A stretch of 64,000 nt of DNA from Pseudoneobacillus sp052180215 (GCF_052180215.1 NZ_CP197471.1:3672001-3736000), one strand, 5' to 3'; counted from the stretch's first letter, positions 25,728-35,471 are shown. Numbers and translations: made by a program. The notes: generated by a model not told the origin, from the sequence alone.

Positions 25728-27305
25728 TTACTCCTCCTTTTTAGGTGGACTAGGCGGTTTTACTTCATCGAATTTGATACTTTGTTCTGTCTTTAAAAAG
25801 GTTGGTCTTGTTCGATTTGACCAATTAGGCAATCGAATAAAGACATCCTGTTGGTCTTCCATAATTAATGGAGCAATCGGTGATAAATACGGAATGCCAA
25901 ATGACCGAAGGCTGGCTAAATGAGCTACCATTATGATTAAAGACAGAAGAATTCCATATAATCCTGCTATGGCCGCTGCAAAAATTAAAACAAAACGTAT
26001 GAGCCTAGTGGAAATCGAAAAATTATAAATAGGTGAAACAAATGAAGCAATGGCCGTAAACGCAACTACTATGACTAAAACGTTGGATACTAATCCTGCT
26101 TCCACGGCAGCTTGCCCAATGACTAATGCCCCTACAATGGATACGGTTTGTCCTACAGCACGAGGCATCCTTACTCCCGCTTCTCTTAAAATTTCGAAAG
26201 TCATTTCCATGATTAATACCTCAATAACCGCAGGGAATGGAACTCCTTCTCTTTGGGCTTGAATACTTACAAGTAAATTGGTCGGTAATAACTCTTGGTG
26301 AAACGTTACAATGGAAACATATAAAGATGGTAAAATAAGCGCAACCATGAATGAAACATAGCGTATCATTCGTATAAAGGATGCCATCAGATAAGGTTGA
26401 TAATAATCCTCAGAGCTTTGAAAGAAATCCGTTAGCACCGCTGGAATAATTAACACAAATGGGCTGCCATCCACGATAATGCCAATTTTCCCTTCCATGA
26501 TACCAGCAGCAACTACATCTGGTCGTTCGGTATTAAATACTAATGGAAATGGGGTTAAATACTCATCTGTTATTGATTCTTCAATGTTTCCAGAATCTAA
26601 GATAGAACTAAGTTGGATAGAATTTAAGCGTGTCTTTGCCTCTTGGAGCAAGCCTTGATTTACCACTCCATCCAAATAACCAATTGATATTTTCGTTCGT
26701 GAATCTAATCCAATAATAGATTCTTCAAATTTTAGTTTTGGATTTTTAATTCGTCTGCGTATTAAGCTAATATTGGTACTGACTGATTCCGTAAAACTAT
26801 CTTTTGGCCCCCTAATAATCGTTTGGGTGCTAGGCTCTGAAATAGGACGAAATTCGATATTATCAATCGCAAAAGCCAATGCCTTTTCGAACCGGTCGAT
26901 CATCAAAATGATATGTCCGTTAAGAATATCTTCTGCGAGGTGATGAAATTCATTTGAATAGTGATAATTTAGTGCTGAAAAATACTTATCTCTAACCGAT
27001 TCTAAATCCTCATCTGTAATGACTACTTTTTCCGCTTGATTTAGTTCTTTTAGATTTTGATGGATCCGAAGATTGATTTCTTTTTCGTCCACCATGCTTT
27101 GTAAAAAAAAGAGATAAGCTTCTTTAGTGCCAAACTTTATCTTTTGATAGGAAAAGTCACTTGAAGAACTAAATATTTCTATTATTTTTTCTTTATTCTC
27201 CAATAGATTCTTACTCGTATAAGTGGGCTCAACCGTTAATAAATCTTTTCGAGTTTCTTGATTATTTGGGAATAATTCTTTAAACAAGTTTTTAATTAGA
27301 CTCAC
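25728..27305 (-). CDS. Spore germinant receptor subunit A, second operon
   Basis: A 525-residue GerA-family protein with N-terminal soluble domain, then membrane segments containing LVFNTERPDVVAAGIMEGK, EILREAGVRMPRAVGQTVS and a proline-rich charged C-terminus (KPPSPPKKEE). It overlaps the preceding B gene by 14 bp. The A subunit comes after two B subunits here, whereas A normally leads the operon. Confidence 0.93.
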   Translation of the reverse strand: MSLIKNLFKELFPNNQETRKDLLTVEPTYTSKNLLENKEKIIEIFSSSSDFSYQKIKFGTKEAYLFFLQSMVDEKEINLRIHQNLKELNQAEKVVITDEDLESVRDKYFSALNYHYSNEFHHLAEDILNGHIILMIDRFEKALAFAIDNIEFRPISEPSTQTIIRGPKDSFTESVSTNISLIRRRIKNPKLKFEESIIGLDSRTKISIGYLDGVVNQGLLQEAKTRLNSIQLSSILDSGNIEESITDEYLTPFPLVFNTERPDVVAAGIMEGKIGIIVDGSPFVLIIPAVLTDFFQSSEDYYQPYLMASFIRMIRYVSFMVALILPSLYVSIVTFHQELLPTNLLVSIQAQREGVPFPAVIEVLIMEMTFEILREAGVRMPRAVGQTVSIVGALVIGQAAVEAGLVSNVLVIVVAFTAIASFVSPIYNFSISTRLIRFVLIFAAAIAGLYGILLSLIIMVAHLASLRSFGIPYLSPIAPLIMEDQQDVFIRLPNWSNRTRPTFLKTEQSIKFDEVKPPSPPKKEE

Positions 27306-28395
27306 TCTTTTTCACCACCTTTTTCTTTATAAAAAAAGCTATGGCTAACAAACTAATTGGAACAATGATTTGAAGAAAAGTTTGTATATAGACCGTTAAT
27401 ATCTTTCCTCCAATCATGATATATTCATAATAATCTTCGCCAATTAATATGGAATAAAGTGCAATCAACATTCCCATTGGAAAAGCAAAATCACGATATG
27501 GTCTTTTGAAAATTTTCTCTAGCCCCTTTAATCCCCCATAAAGCAAAACGGATGCCTTTACAATAATCCCCAACATCATGATAAATACAATCAATAAATC
27601 GACGCGTTCGATAAAATTCAATAAAGATATTTGCCTCGCTGTTGATAAAAGTGGAAAGTTCACTCGTTCTTTTAACACACCTAGAGTGGTAATCTGCAAC
27701 AAGGAGGAATAGACCAGAAATATCCCAGCTAGCAGATAAGCAATCACACTTGTTTTAGCAGCATACTTAAACTTAGAGACATGAGGAATAATCACCATAA
27801 AAGCAATAAATTCTCCAAAAGGAAAGTGAATAATCTCTTCAAAAACGGGTGTAAGAACAGGTGTTACACCTTCTCCTAAAATAGGCAATATATTTTTAAA
27901 TTCTACGGTTCCTGAAAATAAAACGCCTACACCAAGAAAAAGAAGAAAAACTACAGCATACGGAATAAAAATTTCCGTTATTCTCCCCAGTACCTCAATA
28001 CCTAAATAGACAATATATACGATAAGAAAAATCATCGTAATGGAGATAAATTCAATGGGTGTTCTCAAAAAAATGGAAGAAACCATCAGTTCCCCAAAAT
28101 CCCGTAATACAAATGAAGCTAGTAAAAAAAAGAAAGTAACATAGATGATACCTAGTAAACCACCAAGCCACTTTCCTAAACATTCTTCTAAAATTTCAAA
28201 TAAATTTTTACTAGGAAACCATTTAAGCAGCTGCAAGTAATTAAAAACAAGAAAAAGACCCGAGATACAAGCAATTAATATTGCAATCCATGCATCACGC
28301 TCAGCTTTTACTCCTATGTTAACAACAATAGAACTCCCTAATAGAAAGAGAAAGACGAGAATAAATAATTGCCAAAGTGAGATATTTTCTTTCAT
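27292..28395 (-). CDS. Spore germinant receptor subunit B, second operon, copy 2
   Basis: A 367-residue GerAB-type permease-like protein with about ten membrane segments (MKENISLWQLFILVFLFLLG at the start). It is clearly a paralogue of the gene immediately upstream: both share SLWQLF, RDFGELMVSSIFLRTPIEFI-like and LLNFIERVDL stretches. The pair points to tandem duplication, which could give receptors of two nutrient specificities with one A and one C subunit. Confidence 0.9.
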   Translation of the reverse strand: MKENISLWQLFILVFLFLLGSSIVVNIGVKAERDAWIAILIACISGLFLVFNYLQLLKWFPSKNLFEILEECLGKWLGGLLGIIYVTFFFLLASFVLRDFGELMVSSIFLRTPIEFISITMIFLIVYIVYLGIEVLGRITEIFIPYAVVFLLFLGVGVLFSGTVEFKNILPILGEGVTPVLTPVFEEIIHFPFGEFIAFMVIIPHVSKFKYAAKTSVIAYLLAGIFLVYSSLLQITTLGVLKERVNFPLLSTARQISLLNFIERVDLLIVFIMMLGIIVKASVLLYGGLKGLEKIFKRPYRDFAFPMGMLIALYSILIGEDYYEYIMIGGKILTVYIQTFLQIIVPISLLAIAFFIKKKVVKKSESN

Positions 28396-28409
28396 TCACG
28401 ATCATCCGT

Positions 28410-29513
28410 TCACTTTTTTTGACGCTTCTTTTTAATCCAAATAATCGGAAAAAGGCATAACGGAAGCCCCAACTGCAAAGGTAAATGTAAATATAGTGGG
28501 ACCACTTTTAAACCTTCCTCAATATGTTCTGCAAAATTTTTACTAATAATAATTGATGAAAAAGAGATGAGGAGTGCCATGGGAATAACAAACTGACGAT
28601 ACGGAACATTAAATACTTTTTCCAAGCCAACTAATCCTCCATAAAAAAAGATTGTTACCTTAACTATGATTCCAAACATTACGATAAAAACAATGATTAA
28701 ATCGACACGCTCGATAAAATTCAAAAGAGAGATCTCCCGAGCAGCTGATAACATGGGAAAGTTCGAACGGTTGCGAATATTATCACCTAAGGTAGCGAGT
28801 TGAATCACTGTTGTATAAACAAGGAGTAATCCGCTTAAAAAAACAGAAATAGCAGCAACGGTCTTCCCTTTTTTTATTTTTGTAACTCTGGGAATAAAGG
28901 CTGTAAAAACAATGAGTTCACCAAAAGGAAAGACTATCAGGGAAGGAAAAACTGACTTAATGACTGGCTTAAATCCATCTCCTAAAATAGGCAATAAATT
29001 AGCAATATCTAGTTCATTGGATAATAAAATTCCCAAACCAACAAAAACGATAAATATCGCAATATAAGGGATAAAAATTTCAGAGGTTCTCCCTAAGATT
29101 TCAATTCCTAAGATTAAAAAATAGGCGATCAAAAACATCATCGTTATACTAATAAATTCGATCGGTGTTTTTTCAAAAATGGTCGAAACCATTAACTCTC
29201 CAAAATCTCTTAATACTCGGGAAGCAATGTAAAAAAAATAAACAATATAGAGGAAAATAAACAACTTACTTATGTATTTTCCGAAACAAAACTCTAATAT
29301 CTCAAACAGGTTTTTATTACCACTTTTTTCTATTATGAAAAAATAATATAAGATAATGATGATTCCAATAACTGTTGCGATTAATAAAGCAATCCATGCA
29401 TCTTTTTTGGCTTCTCCAGCAATTCCTACAACCACAGCAGAGCCCGTTTCAAAAATAAAAATTAATAAAAATAGCTGCCATAATGAAATCTTTTCATCCA
29501 TTTTACGTTCCAT
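28410..29513 (-). CDS. Spore germinant receptor subunit B, second operon, copy 1
   Basis: A 367-residue GerAB-type protein, paralogue of the gene 14 bp downstream. Its ATG at 29513 overlaps the D-like gene by 11 bp; GAGGGAAC precedes it. A second in-frame ATG lies four codons in. Membrane segments include FGELMVSTIFEKTPIEFI and LLNFIERVDLIIVFIVMFG, the latter almost identical to the paralogue. Confidence 0.9.
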   Translation of the reverse strand: MERKMDEKISLWQLFLLIFIFETGSAVVVGIAGEAKKDAWIALLIATVIGIIIILYYFFIIEKSGNKNLFEILEFCFGKYISKLFIFLYIVYFFYIASRVLRDFGELMVSTIFEKTPIEFISITMMFLIAYFLILGIEILGRTSEIFIPYIAIFIVFVGLGILLSNELDIANLLPILGDGFKPVIKSVFPSLIVFPFGELIVFTAFIPRVTKIKKGKTVAAISVFLSGLLLVYTTVIQLATLGDNIRNRSNFPMLSAAREISLLNFIERVDLIIVFIVMFGIIVKVTIFFYGGLVGLEKVFNVPYRQFVIPMALLISFSSIIISKNFAEHIEEGLKVVPLYLHLPLQLGLPLCLFPIIWIKKKRQKK

Positions 29514-29760
29514 TTTGTGTTCCCTCAGGTACTCCTTTTTTCTTTCGAAAACGTTTATAGTCAGTCATAATGGAATAAAATAATCCTAAAAATAAACCGA
29601 AAAAAACCCACCATTTTCTTGTACCGAATTCTAGTGAAAGTACGGAATAGAAAAACTCACCAATTGATTTATGTAAAAAGAAGATATCAATCATACCGAC
29701 TAAAGAGGTTAACATAGTAAAGATTAATACAAATGCCAACGTAACCATGCTGCCACCCAT
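29503..29760 (-). CDS. Small two-helix membrane protein, candidate germinant receptor D subunit
   Basis: An 85-residue protein with two membrane segments (about residues 6-29 and 50-66) and a basic tail (DYKRFRKKKGV). It leads the operon and overlaps the first B gene by 11 bp. Small two-helix proteins are known as D subunits of some Bacillus germinant receptors, where they modulate germination; the assignment here rests on size, topology and context. The frame is open to 29949 but that would overlap the divergent phosphatase gene; ATG at 29760 is preferred, with 29748 also possible. Confidence 0.6.
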   Translation of the reverse strand: MGGSMVTLAFVLIFTMLTSLVGMIDIFFLHKSIGEFFYSVLSLEFGTRKWWVFFGLFLGLFYSIMTDYKRFRKKKGVPEGTQNGT

Positions 29761-29875
29761 TATTTTTGACTTACTATTAATCTTTACTAACAAAGGAAAA
29801 TTTAAACAGAGAATTGCCATAAGAGTTTTATCGGAATCATATATCATATAGGGTCTTATGTAATGGAGGAAAAAA

Positions 29876-30421
29876 ATGAAACAAGCAATTTTTTTAGACA
29901 GAGATGGCGTTATCAATGAAGTGCTTTCCCATCGTGTGAAATTTGTCAATAAACCAGAGCACCTCTATTTATTGGAAGGCGCGGCTGAGGCGATTGCTGA
30001 GTTTACAAAAGCAGATTATGATGTGTTTGTTGTAACGAATCAAGGTGGAGTGGGATTAGGATTTTTAAAAGAGAAGGAATTACATAGGATTCACGAAAGA
30101 CTTTGTGAGTTAGTAGGAGAAAAAGGAGGAAAGTTAAAAGAAATTACGTATTGTCCGCATAAACCAAAGGCAGGATGTGAATGTCGGAAGCCTAATGCTG
30201 GATTGCTGTTAGATTTAGCGAAAAAGTATGATATTGATTTGAAAAGAAGCGTCATGGTAGGGGATCATGAACGAGACATCGAAGCAGGTAAAAAAGCTGG
30301 CTGCAAAACCGTTTTTATCGGGAATGAAGAAACAAGCGCTGATCAGAAAGCAGATAGTTTGCTTTCAGCAGTGGAAGATATTCTTGAATTGCTTGAAAAT
30401 GAAAACGCGCCTAATTCATAG
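29876..30421 (+). CDS. HAD-IIIA phosphatase, GmhB/histidinol-phosphatase-like
   Basis: A 181-residue HAD phosphatase with motif I FLDRDGVIN (residues 6-14), motif II VVTNQGG, the zinc-site segment CPHKPKAGCECRKP and motif IV GDHERDIEAGKKAGC. This set is that of D-glycero-D-manno-heptose 1,7-bisphosphate 7-phosphatase and related histidinol-phosphate phosphatases. With no heptose genes around, the substrate stays open. GGAGG precedes the ATG. A 12-bp hairpin overlaps its stop codon. Confidence 0.88.
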   Translation: MKQAIFLDRDGVINEVLSHRVKFVNKPEHLYLLEGAAEAIAEFTKADYDVFVVTNQGGVGLGFLKEKELHRIHERLCELVGEKGGKLKEITYCPHKPKAGCECRKPNAGLLLDLAKKYDIDLKRSVMVGDHERDIEAGKKAGCKTVFIGNEETSADQKADSLLSAVEDILELLENENAPNS

Positions 30422-30430
30422 GCGCGTTTT
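30402..30430. terminator. Bidirectional terminator overlapping the HAD phosphatase stop
   Basis: A perfect 12-bp stem, AAAACGCGCCTA with TAGGCGCGTTTT, and a 5-nt loop. It includes the last four codons of the phosphatase gene and lies 5 bp from the stop of the RND gene. Confidence 0.88.
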
Positions 30431-30434
30431 CCAT

Positions 30435-33400
30435 TTACATCATTTTTTCAGCTGATCTTCTCTTGCCTCTTTTTAGCTTTGTTAAGGTTTCATATACAAT
30501 CGGAACAATTAATAGAGTCAGTAAAGTAGAACTTGTTAATCCGCCAATGACGGTGACTCCCAGACCTCTTGATATCACTCCACTTCCTTCAATACCAAGA
30601 GCTAATGGAATTAATGCCCCTATGGTCGCGATGGCTGTCATTAAGATTGGACGAAGGCGAGTGACTCCTGCTTCAAGTAAAGCTTCTCTCGTCGTATATC
30701 CTTCATTTTCTTTATGAATGACACGGTCTACTAACACGATCGCATTTGTTACCACGATCCCAATTAACATTAAGGCCCCTATCATTGCAGAGATACTTAA
30801 TGTTTCTCCGGCTATCAACAATCCAACTAATCCGCCAATAATGCTAAATGGAAGAGAGAATAAAATCGCAAACGGTGCAAGTGCTCCACCAAAGGTAATC
30901 ACAAGGACAATATAGACGATGGCAATCGCTGCTAGCATCGCTAATCCAAGCTGCGTAAAGGATTCTTGAATATCCTCCGTAACCCCACCCATTTTCACTT
31001 CAATATTAGATGGGATCTCGAGCTTATCCACTTCCTTCTGCAGGTTCTTTGATGCTTTCGATACATCCTTTGTGGTTAATTCACCGCTTACGGAAACATA
31101 TATCTTTCCGTCACGTCTTGTTACTGTATCAGAAGTTTTTCCTTCATTTATTTTCACAACATCTTCAATTTTAATAGTTTGCCCAAGTGGACTGGTGATG
31201 GTTTTATCTGTTAGATCGTTAATTTTTTCGTAATTCTGTTTGGCAACCTCAAGATAGACATTTAATTTTTCTCCATCTTTTTCAATGGTTGTTACCACTG
31301 GTCGCTGACGTTGTTGCATGAGCTCCATGCCAATTTGACCAGTTGTTAATCCAAGTTTACTTAGTTTTTCTTGATCAACTACTAAGGTGTATTCATCATA
31401 CGTTTGAGAGATGCTTGTATCGACATTTCGGAAAGAATCATTCTTTTTCATGATTTCTTCAATCTTCTTCACGGTTGGTTCTAAATCAGAAACCTTTTCA
31501 CCATAGACGAAATAAGAAACCTTATTACCCGTGCCGCCAGTAAAATCTTGTGATTCCCATTCTCCTTTTTCCGTCTTACTTTGAAGCTCTTTGACTACAT
31601 TTTCTTTTTCAGTCTCAAAGTTTTCTGTATCTTTATCATAAATAACATAGAAGAGAGCTTGGTTATTGGCACCTGGGTTCATCGGATTTTCTCCACCAAC
31701 CGAATATTGAACGGTTTCAACATTTTTACGTTTCAGGAAGAAACTTTCTGCATCCAATGCCAGTTCTTCTACATCCTCGAGTGTTTGTCCTGGTGCTGGC
31801 TTAAAGGTAACCATCGCCATCTTCTCTTCTTCAGATGGTAAGAAGCTAACGCCAATGATTGGAACTAAAAAGAAACTTCCCAACAATAATAGAATCGCCA
31901 GTCCAAATGTGATGATCTTATGATTTAATGACCAATTCAAGATTCCTTTATAAAATAAAGCTAACTTACCTGGCTTTCCTTGTTCATGTTTATGTTTAAG
32001 CCCTTTCTTAAAAAAGGTATGAGCCATCATTGGTACGATGGTAATAGCCACTAGTAAGGAAGCTAAAAGAGCAAATACCACGGTTAAAGCAAATGGTAAA
32101 AATAATTCACCTATTTGCCCTTTTACAAGTCCTAGTGGTAAAAAGACCGCAACCGTTACAATCGTTGATGACAGAATCGGAATGAACATTTCCTTCGTGG
32201 CTTCTCTGATTAAATCCTTGCCCGATAAAGTTTCCTTTGATAATGACATTCTGCGGTAAATATTTTCGATAACAACGATTGAATCATCAATGACCCTACC
32301 AATAGCAACGGTCATAGCACCTAATGTCATAATGTTTAAGGTAATATCCATTTGCTTTAATAGTAAAATCGCAATCAATAGGGAGAGAGGAATCGATATA
32401 ACCGAGATAATGGTTGATTTAAAACTTCTTAAAAACAGTAGGATGATGATAATCGCAAATACAGCCCCAAACAGCGCTTTATTTAGCATCGTTTCTACTG
32501 ATTTTTCAATTGGTTCCCCTTGATCAAACCCGATAATAAATTTCGTTCCTTCAAATTGGTCCTCAAGCTGATTAATTTTATCCTTTACAGCATTGGCTAC
32601 ATCTACTGTGTTGGCATCTGCCGCTTTCACAATTTGTAGCGCAATGGCTTCCTGACCATTTGTCCGTGAAATTGACTCTGCCTTACCTACAATCTTTATA
32701 TCAGCAATATCCTGCAATTCAACTGTTGGCAATTCGAATGGAGTTACTGACCCTTGCTGGCCAGTTGGATTACCTGGTGTTGCTTGTGGCATTGATGCTT
32801 GATTACTTTGACCCATACCTGTTTGCGGCATCGCACCTGGATTACCTTGATTTGTACCGGATTGAGGCATCATTCCTGGATTACCTTGGCCAGCAGCGGC
32901 AGTAGGGATTACTGGAATCTTCATTTTTTTCAAATCTTCCAGATTCATGATATTTCCGTCAACCACAACCGCTTTTTGTGTATCTTTAAACGTATACAAA
33001 CCTAATGGCATGTTTACGTTTGAACCTTTAATGATATTTTGGACTGTATCTTTATTAAGTCCTAATGCCTTTAATTGATCTTCTTTAAATTGTAGTTGAG
33101 CCTCTTCTACTTGTTGCCCGGAGATTTGCACGGAGGATACACCCTCTAGACCCTCGATGGCAGGAAGAATTTCATCCTCCACTTCACTGGTTAACTCCGA
33201 CAACGATTTTTTATCATTGGCCACACTAACAGCCAATATAGGGAAGGCATTAAAGCTAATCCGTGAGACCTTTGATTCTAACGCCCCTTCTGGAAAGGTC
33301 ATATCGGCAATGATCTCATCTACCTCTCGCTTTGCTTCCTCCATATCGGTTTGGTACGTATATTCAATTTGAAGGGCTGAAGCATTTTGGAAGGATGACG

Positions 33401-33647
33401 AGCTTACTGCTTTTACCCCTTTTAGATTCTGGAGTCTTTTTTCTAATGGTTCAGAAATTTGATCGGCCACTTCTTCTGGAGTAGCTCCTGGGTAAGGTGT
33501 TGTAATGGTTACAACAGGTATGGTGATATCAGGAAGTGTTTCCAATTTCATATTAAATCCAGAATAGAGCCCCGCAACGGTTATAATAATCGTAAGCAGC
33601 CATACGGCAAATTTATTTTTCAGCGCAAAATTAATGATTTTGTTCAT
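30435..33647 (-). CDS. swrC: RND family efflux pump (SwrC/AcrB-like)
   Basis: A 1070-residue proton-driven exporter with twelve membrane segments and two large extracellular loops. The proton-relay motif GRVIDDSIVVIENI lies in segment 4, and a helix-7 to helix-12 half mirrors the first. It fits SwrC (YerP) of B. subtilis (1065 aa), which exports surfactin and gives antimicrobial resistance. Residues about 250-300 form a low-complexity Gly/Asn/Pro/Gln/Met insert (GNPGMMPQSGTNQ, GNPGAMPQTG) in the docking region. The promoter at 33698-33726 carries TGAC-N6-GTCA palindromes but no regulator gene is adjacent. Confidence 0.9.
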   Translation of the reverse strand: MNKIINFALKNKFAVWLLTIIITVAGLYSGFNMKLETLPDITIPVVTITTPYPGATPEEVADQISEPLEKRLQNLKGVKAVSSSSFQNASALQIEYTYQTDMEEAKREVDEIIADMTFPEGALESKVSRISFNAFPILAVSVANDKKSLSELTSEVEDEILPAIEGLEGVSSVQISGQQVEEAQLQFKEDQLKALGLNKDTVQNIIKGSNVNMPLGLYTFKDTQKAVVVDGNIMNLEDLKKMKIPVIPTAAAGQGNPGMMPQSGTNQGNPGAMPQTGMGQSNQASMPQATPGNPTGQQGSVTPFELPTVELQDIADIKIVGKAESISRTNGQEAIALQIVKAADANTVDVANAVKDKINQLEDQFEGTKFIIGFDQGEPIEKSVETMLNKALFGAVFAIIIILLFLRSFKSTIISVISIPLSLLIAILLLKQMDITLNIMTLGAMTVAIGRVIDDSIVVIENIYRRMSLSKETLSGKDLIREATKEMFIPILSSTIVTVAVFLPLGLVKGQIGELFLPFALTVVFALLASLLVAITIVPMMAHTFFKKGLKHKHEQGKPGKLALFYKGILNWSLNHKIITFGLAILLLLGSFFLVPIIGVSFLPSEEEKMAMVTFKPAPGQTLEDVEELALDAESFFLKRKNVETVQYSVGGENPMNPGANNQALFYVIYDKDTENFETEKENVVKELQSKTEKGEWESQDFTGGTGNKVSYFVYGEKVSDLEPTVKKIEEIMKKNDSFRNVDTSISQTYDEYTLVVDQEKLSKLGLTTGQIGMELMQQRQRPVVTTIEKDGEKLNVYLEVAKQNYEKINDLTDKTITSPLGQTIKIEDVVKINEGKTSDTVTRRDGKIYVSVSGELTTKDVSKASKNLQKEVDKLEIPSNIEVKMGGVTEDIQESFTQLGLAMLAAIAIVYIVLVITFGGALAPFAILFSLPFSIIGGLVGLLIAGETLSISAMIGALMLIGIVVTNAIVLVDRVIHKENEGYTTREALLEAGVTRLRPILMTAIATIGALIPLALGIEGSGVISRGLGVTVIGGLTSSTLLTLLIVPIVYETLTKLKRGKRRSAEKMM

Positions 33648-33672
33648 TTTTTTCCCCTTTTCTTCACTAAGT

Positions 33673-33686
33673 TGACTGACTGGTCA
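33673..33686. promoter_or_regulatory. TGAC-N6-GTCA palindrome, operator 1 of the RND pump gene
   Basis: TGACTGACTGGTCA lies 12 bp downstream of the -10 on the transcript side, in the leader of the pump gene. Its arms equal those of the second site at 33764-33777, as expected for a TetR-family operator. Confidence 0.55.
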
Positions 33687-33697
33687 TATCCATATTA

Positions 33698-33726
33698 ACT
33701 ATAACTTTACTAAAAAAATTGGTCAA
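33698..33726 (-). promoter_or_regulatory. Sigma-A promoter of the RND pump gene
   Basis: On the minus strand TTGACC (33721-33726) and TATAGT (33698-33703) are 17 bp apart. Confidence 0.75.
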
Positions 33727-33763
33727 TTATTTATATTATTTTCATAACATTAAAAAATATTTA

Positions 33764-33777
33764 TGACCGATAAGTCA
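33764..33777. promoter_or_regulatory. TGAC-N6-GTCA palindrome, operator 2 of the RND pump gene
   Basis: TGACCGATAAGTCA lies 38 bp upstream of the -35. The arms match operator 1 while the 6-bp core differs. Confidence 0.5.
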
Positions 33778-33789
33778 AAGTGTAACAGC

Positions 33790-33822
33790 AAAATGGCTAC
33801 CAGTTTTCATGGTAGCCATTTT
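33790..33822. terminator. Terminator of the chemotaxis receptor gene
   Basis: A 12-bp stem, AAAATGGCTACC with GGTAGCCATTTT, and a 9-nt loop; T-rich on the minus-strand exit. Confidence 0.85.
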
Positions 33823-33831
33823 TGTTTTCTA

Positions 33832-35295
33832 TTAAAAAAGATTGACTAAATTTTGAGTTGCTTTATTTGTGTCATGGATAAGTTGTGTAAGTTGTTCTTT
33901 ATTATCTGTTTGGCTTTGTACGGTTGCAGAGATTTCTTCAAGTGAGGCTGATGCTTCTTCCAAAATGGACGCAAATTCATTTACGGCCACCTCGATGGAG
34001 CCTGTATCTTTGTCGATGCTTTTAGCCACTGTTCCAAATGAATCCATCTCATTTTGCAATTTCTCGATGGAATGTTTAATCGATTCAAAAATCGTATGAT
34101 TCTTCATCGTACCTTCAATATTTTCATCCATCTTATTTGCGACAAAATTCATTTGTTCTTGAGTTTCTCGGTTATTGGAATGGATTTGGTTTAAGGTAGT
34201 TGAGATTTGAACCGCTGTTGTATCTGTTGTTTCTGCTAGTTTACGAATCTCTTCAGCTACCACTGAAAATCCTCTGCCGGCTTCTCCAGCACGTGCTGCT
34301 TCAATGGAAGCATTTAATGCTAAAAGATTGGTCTGAGACGTAATACCTTGAATCAATTGAATTGAGCTTAAGGATGAATCAATATTTTCACTCAATGTCT
34401 TCATATCTTTTTCCATGATTTCAATGAAGTTTTTAAATTCTAGCATTTGTTTTCTGAGGATTTGAGACTGATTTCTCCCCTCTTCGATTTGACCAGTCAT
34501 TTGTCCCGTTTGATCTCCCACCTGCTGAACACGTTGATTCATAACTGATACTTGTTTTGTAGTGCTTTCAATGGCATCCATAATATCGTTGATGGCATTT
34601 CCCTGTGAATGGGTACCAGCCGCAATTTCTTGCAATGCCACGTTTATTTCCTCTGTTGTTGCTTTTTCTGCTTCAGATTGTTCCTGTACCTTTTGCATAT
34701 TATCAGCAATAATTTGTGAATTATCTAATAAAGACTTCTTTTGTTCTGCTTCCTTTTGTAATTTTTCTTCAATCGTAGCTTGCATACTATTAATATTCTT
34801 AGAAAGGGTGCTAGATATATTTTGCTGAAAAAATAATACAATGACAGCTAAAGCAAAAATAAGCAATGCATTGGATAAAGTTGAAGCATACGCATCTGGA
34901 AACAATAGATACGAGGCAACTAATAATATAGTACTTAATATGGCTCCAATGTAATAAATGACTCGGTCCATATAAAGTGCTGAACAAACCAATACATAAT
35001 AAACCAAGGCAATATTGTTATCCGAAGGGCTCAAATACATAATTAACCCAGAAATAATGGTCAAGCCAAGTATGGCAATATAAGGTATCTTATCCGACAG
35101 TCTCTTTGTGAGGTGTAGAAAAGCAATGGTTGAGCATATAAGCGCCCCGCCAATTGCAATAACCAAAATAACAATCAATTCCTGACCCAGCGCAAAATCA
35201 ACCACTACCGCTAAGAGTGCTGAAATGATTAACATGATTAAAGCGATTTTGTTCTTACTGCGCAACGTCTGTAGATTTAACTCCGCAATCGACAT
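33832..35295 (-). CDS. Methyl-accepting chemotaxis protein with six-helix membrane sensor
   Basis: A 487-residue chemoreceptor. The N-terminal 165 residues form about six membrane segments with almost no extracellular domain, so it may sense a membrane or intracellular signal. The rest is a long coiled coil with the conserved hairpin tip GFSVVAEEIRKLAETTDTTA and a preceding NLLALNASIEAARAGEAG, which binds CheA/CheW. There is no HAMP domain that I can see. It ends in a short hydrophobic tail, TQNLVNLF. It stands alone between terminators. Confidence 0.9.
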   Translation of the reverse strand: MSIAELNLQTLRSKNKIALIMLIISALLAVVVDFALGQELIVILVIAIGGALICSTIAFLHLTKRLSDKIPYIAILGLTIISGLIMYLSPSDNNIALVYYVLVCSALYMDRVIYYIGAILSTILLVASYLLFPDAYASTLSNALLIFALAVIVLFFQQNISSTLSKNINSMQATIEEKLQKEAEQKKSLLDNSQIIADNMQKVQEQSEAEKATTEEINVALQEIAAGTHSQGNAINDIMDAIESTTKQVSVMNQRVQQVGDQTGQMTGQIEEGRNQSQILRKQMLEFKNFIEIMEKDMKTLSENIDSSLSSIQLIQGITSQTNLLALNASIEAARAGEAGRGFSVVAEEIRKLAETTDTTAVQISTTLNQIHSNNRETQEQMNFVANKMDENIEGTMKNHTIFESIKHSIEKLQNEMDSFGTVAKSIDKDTGSIEVAVNEFASILEEASASLEEISATVQSQTDNKEQLTQLIHDTNKATQNLVNLF

Positions 35296-35432
35296 ATAAG
35301 ATGTCTCCCTCTTTTTAAAAACTTAGATTCTTGTTAAGTATCTTTTGAAATAAATACTTTTCCAAGAATCGACATTTCTTTTAAAATGTCTTGTATATAA
35401 ATTATCGGAGGATAAAGAATTTTTTTAATAGA

Positions 35433-35463
35433 AAAAAGCCACCAAAAAAAATATTTTTGGTGA
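35433..35463 (-). terminator. Terminator of the ThiF/MoeB gene
   Basis: On the minus strand, arms CACCAAAA and TTTTGGTG are followed by GGC and six T. Confidence 0.75.
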
Positions 35464-35471
35464 CGAAAATC

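Noticed and set aside
29761..29949. Longer N-terminus for the two-helix germination protein
   Set aside because: It would overlap the divergent phosphatase gene and its RBS, and no RBS precedes the upstream starts.
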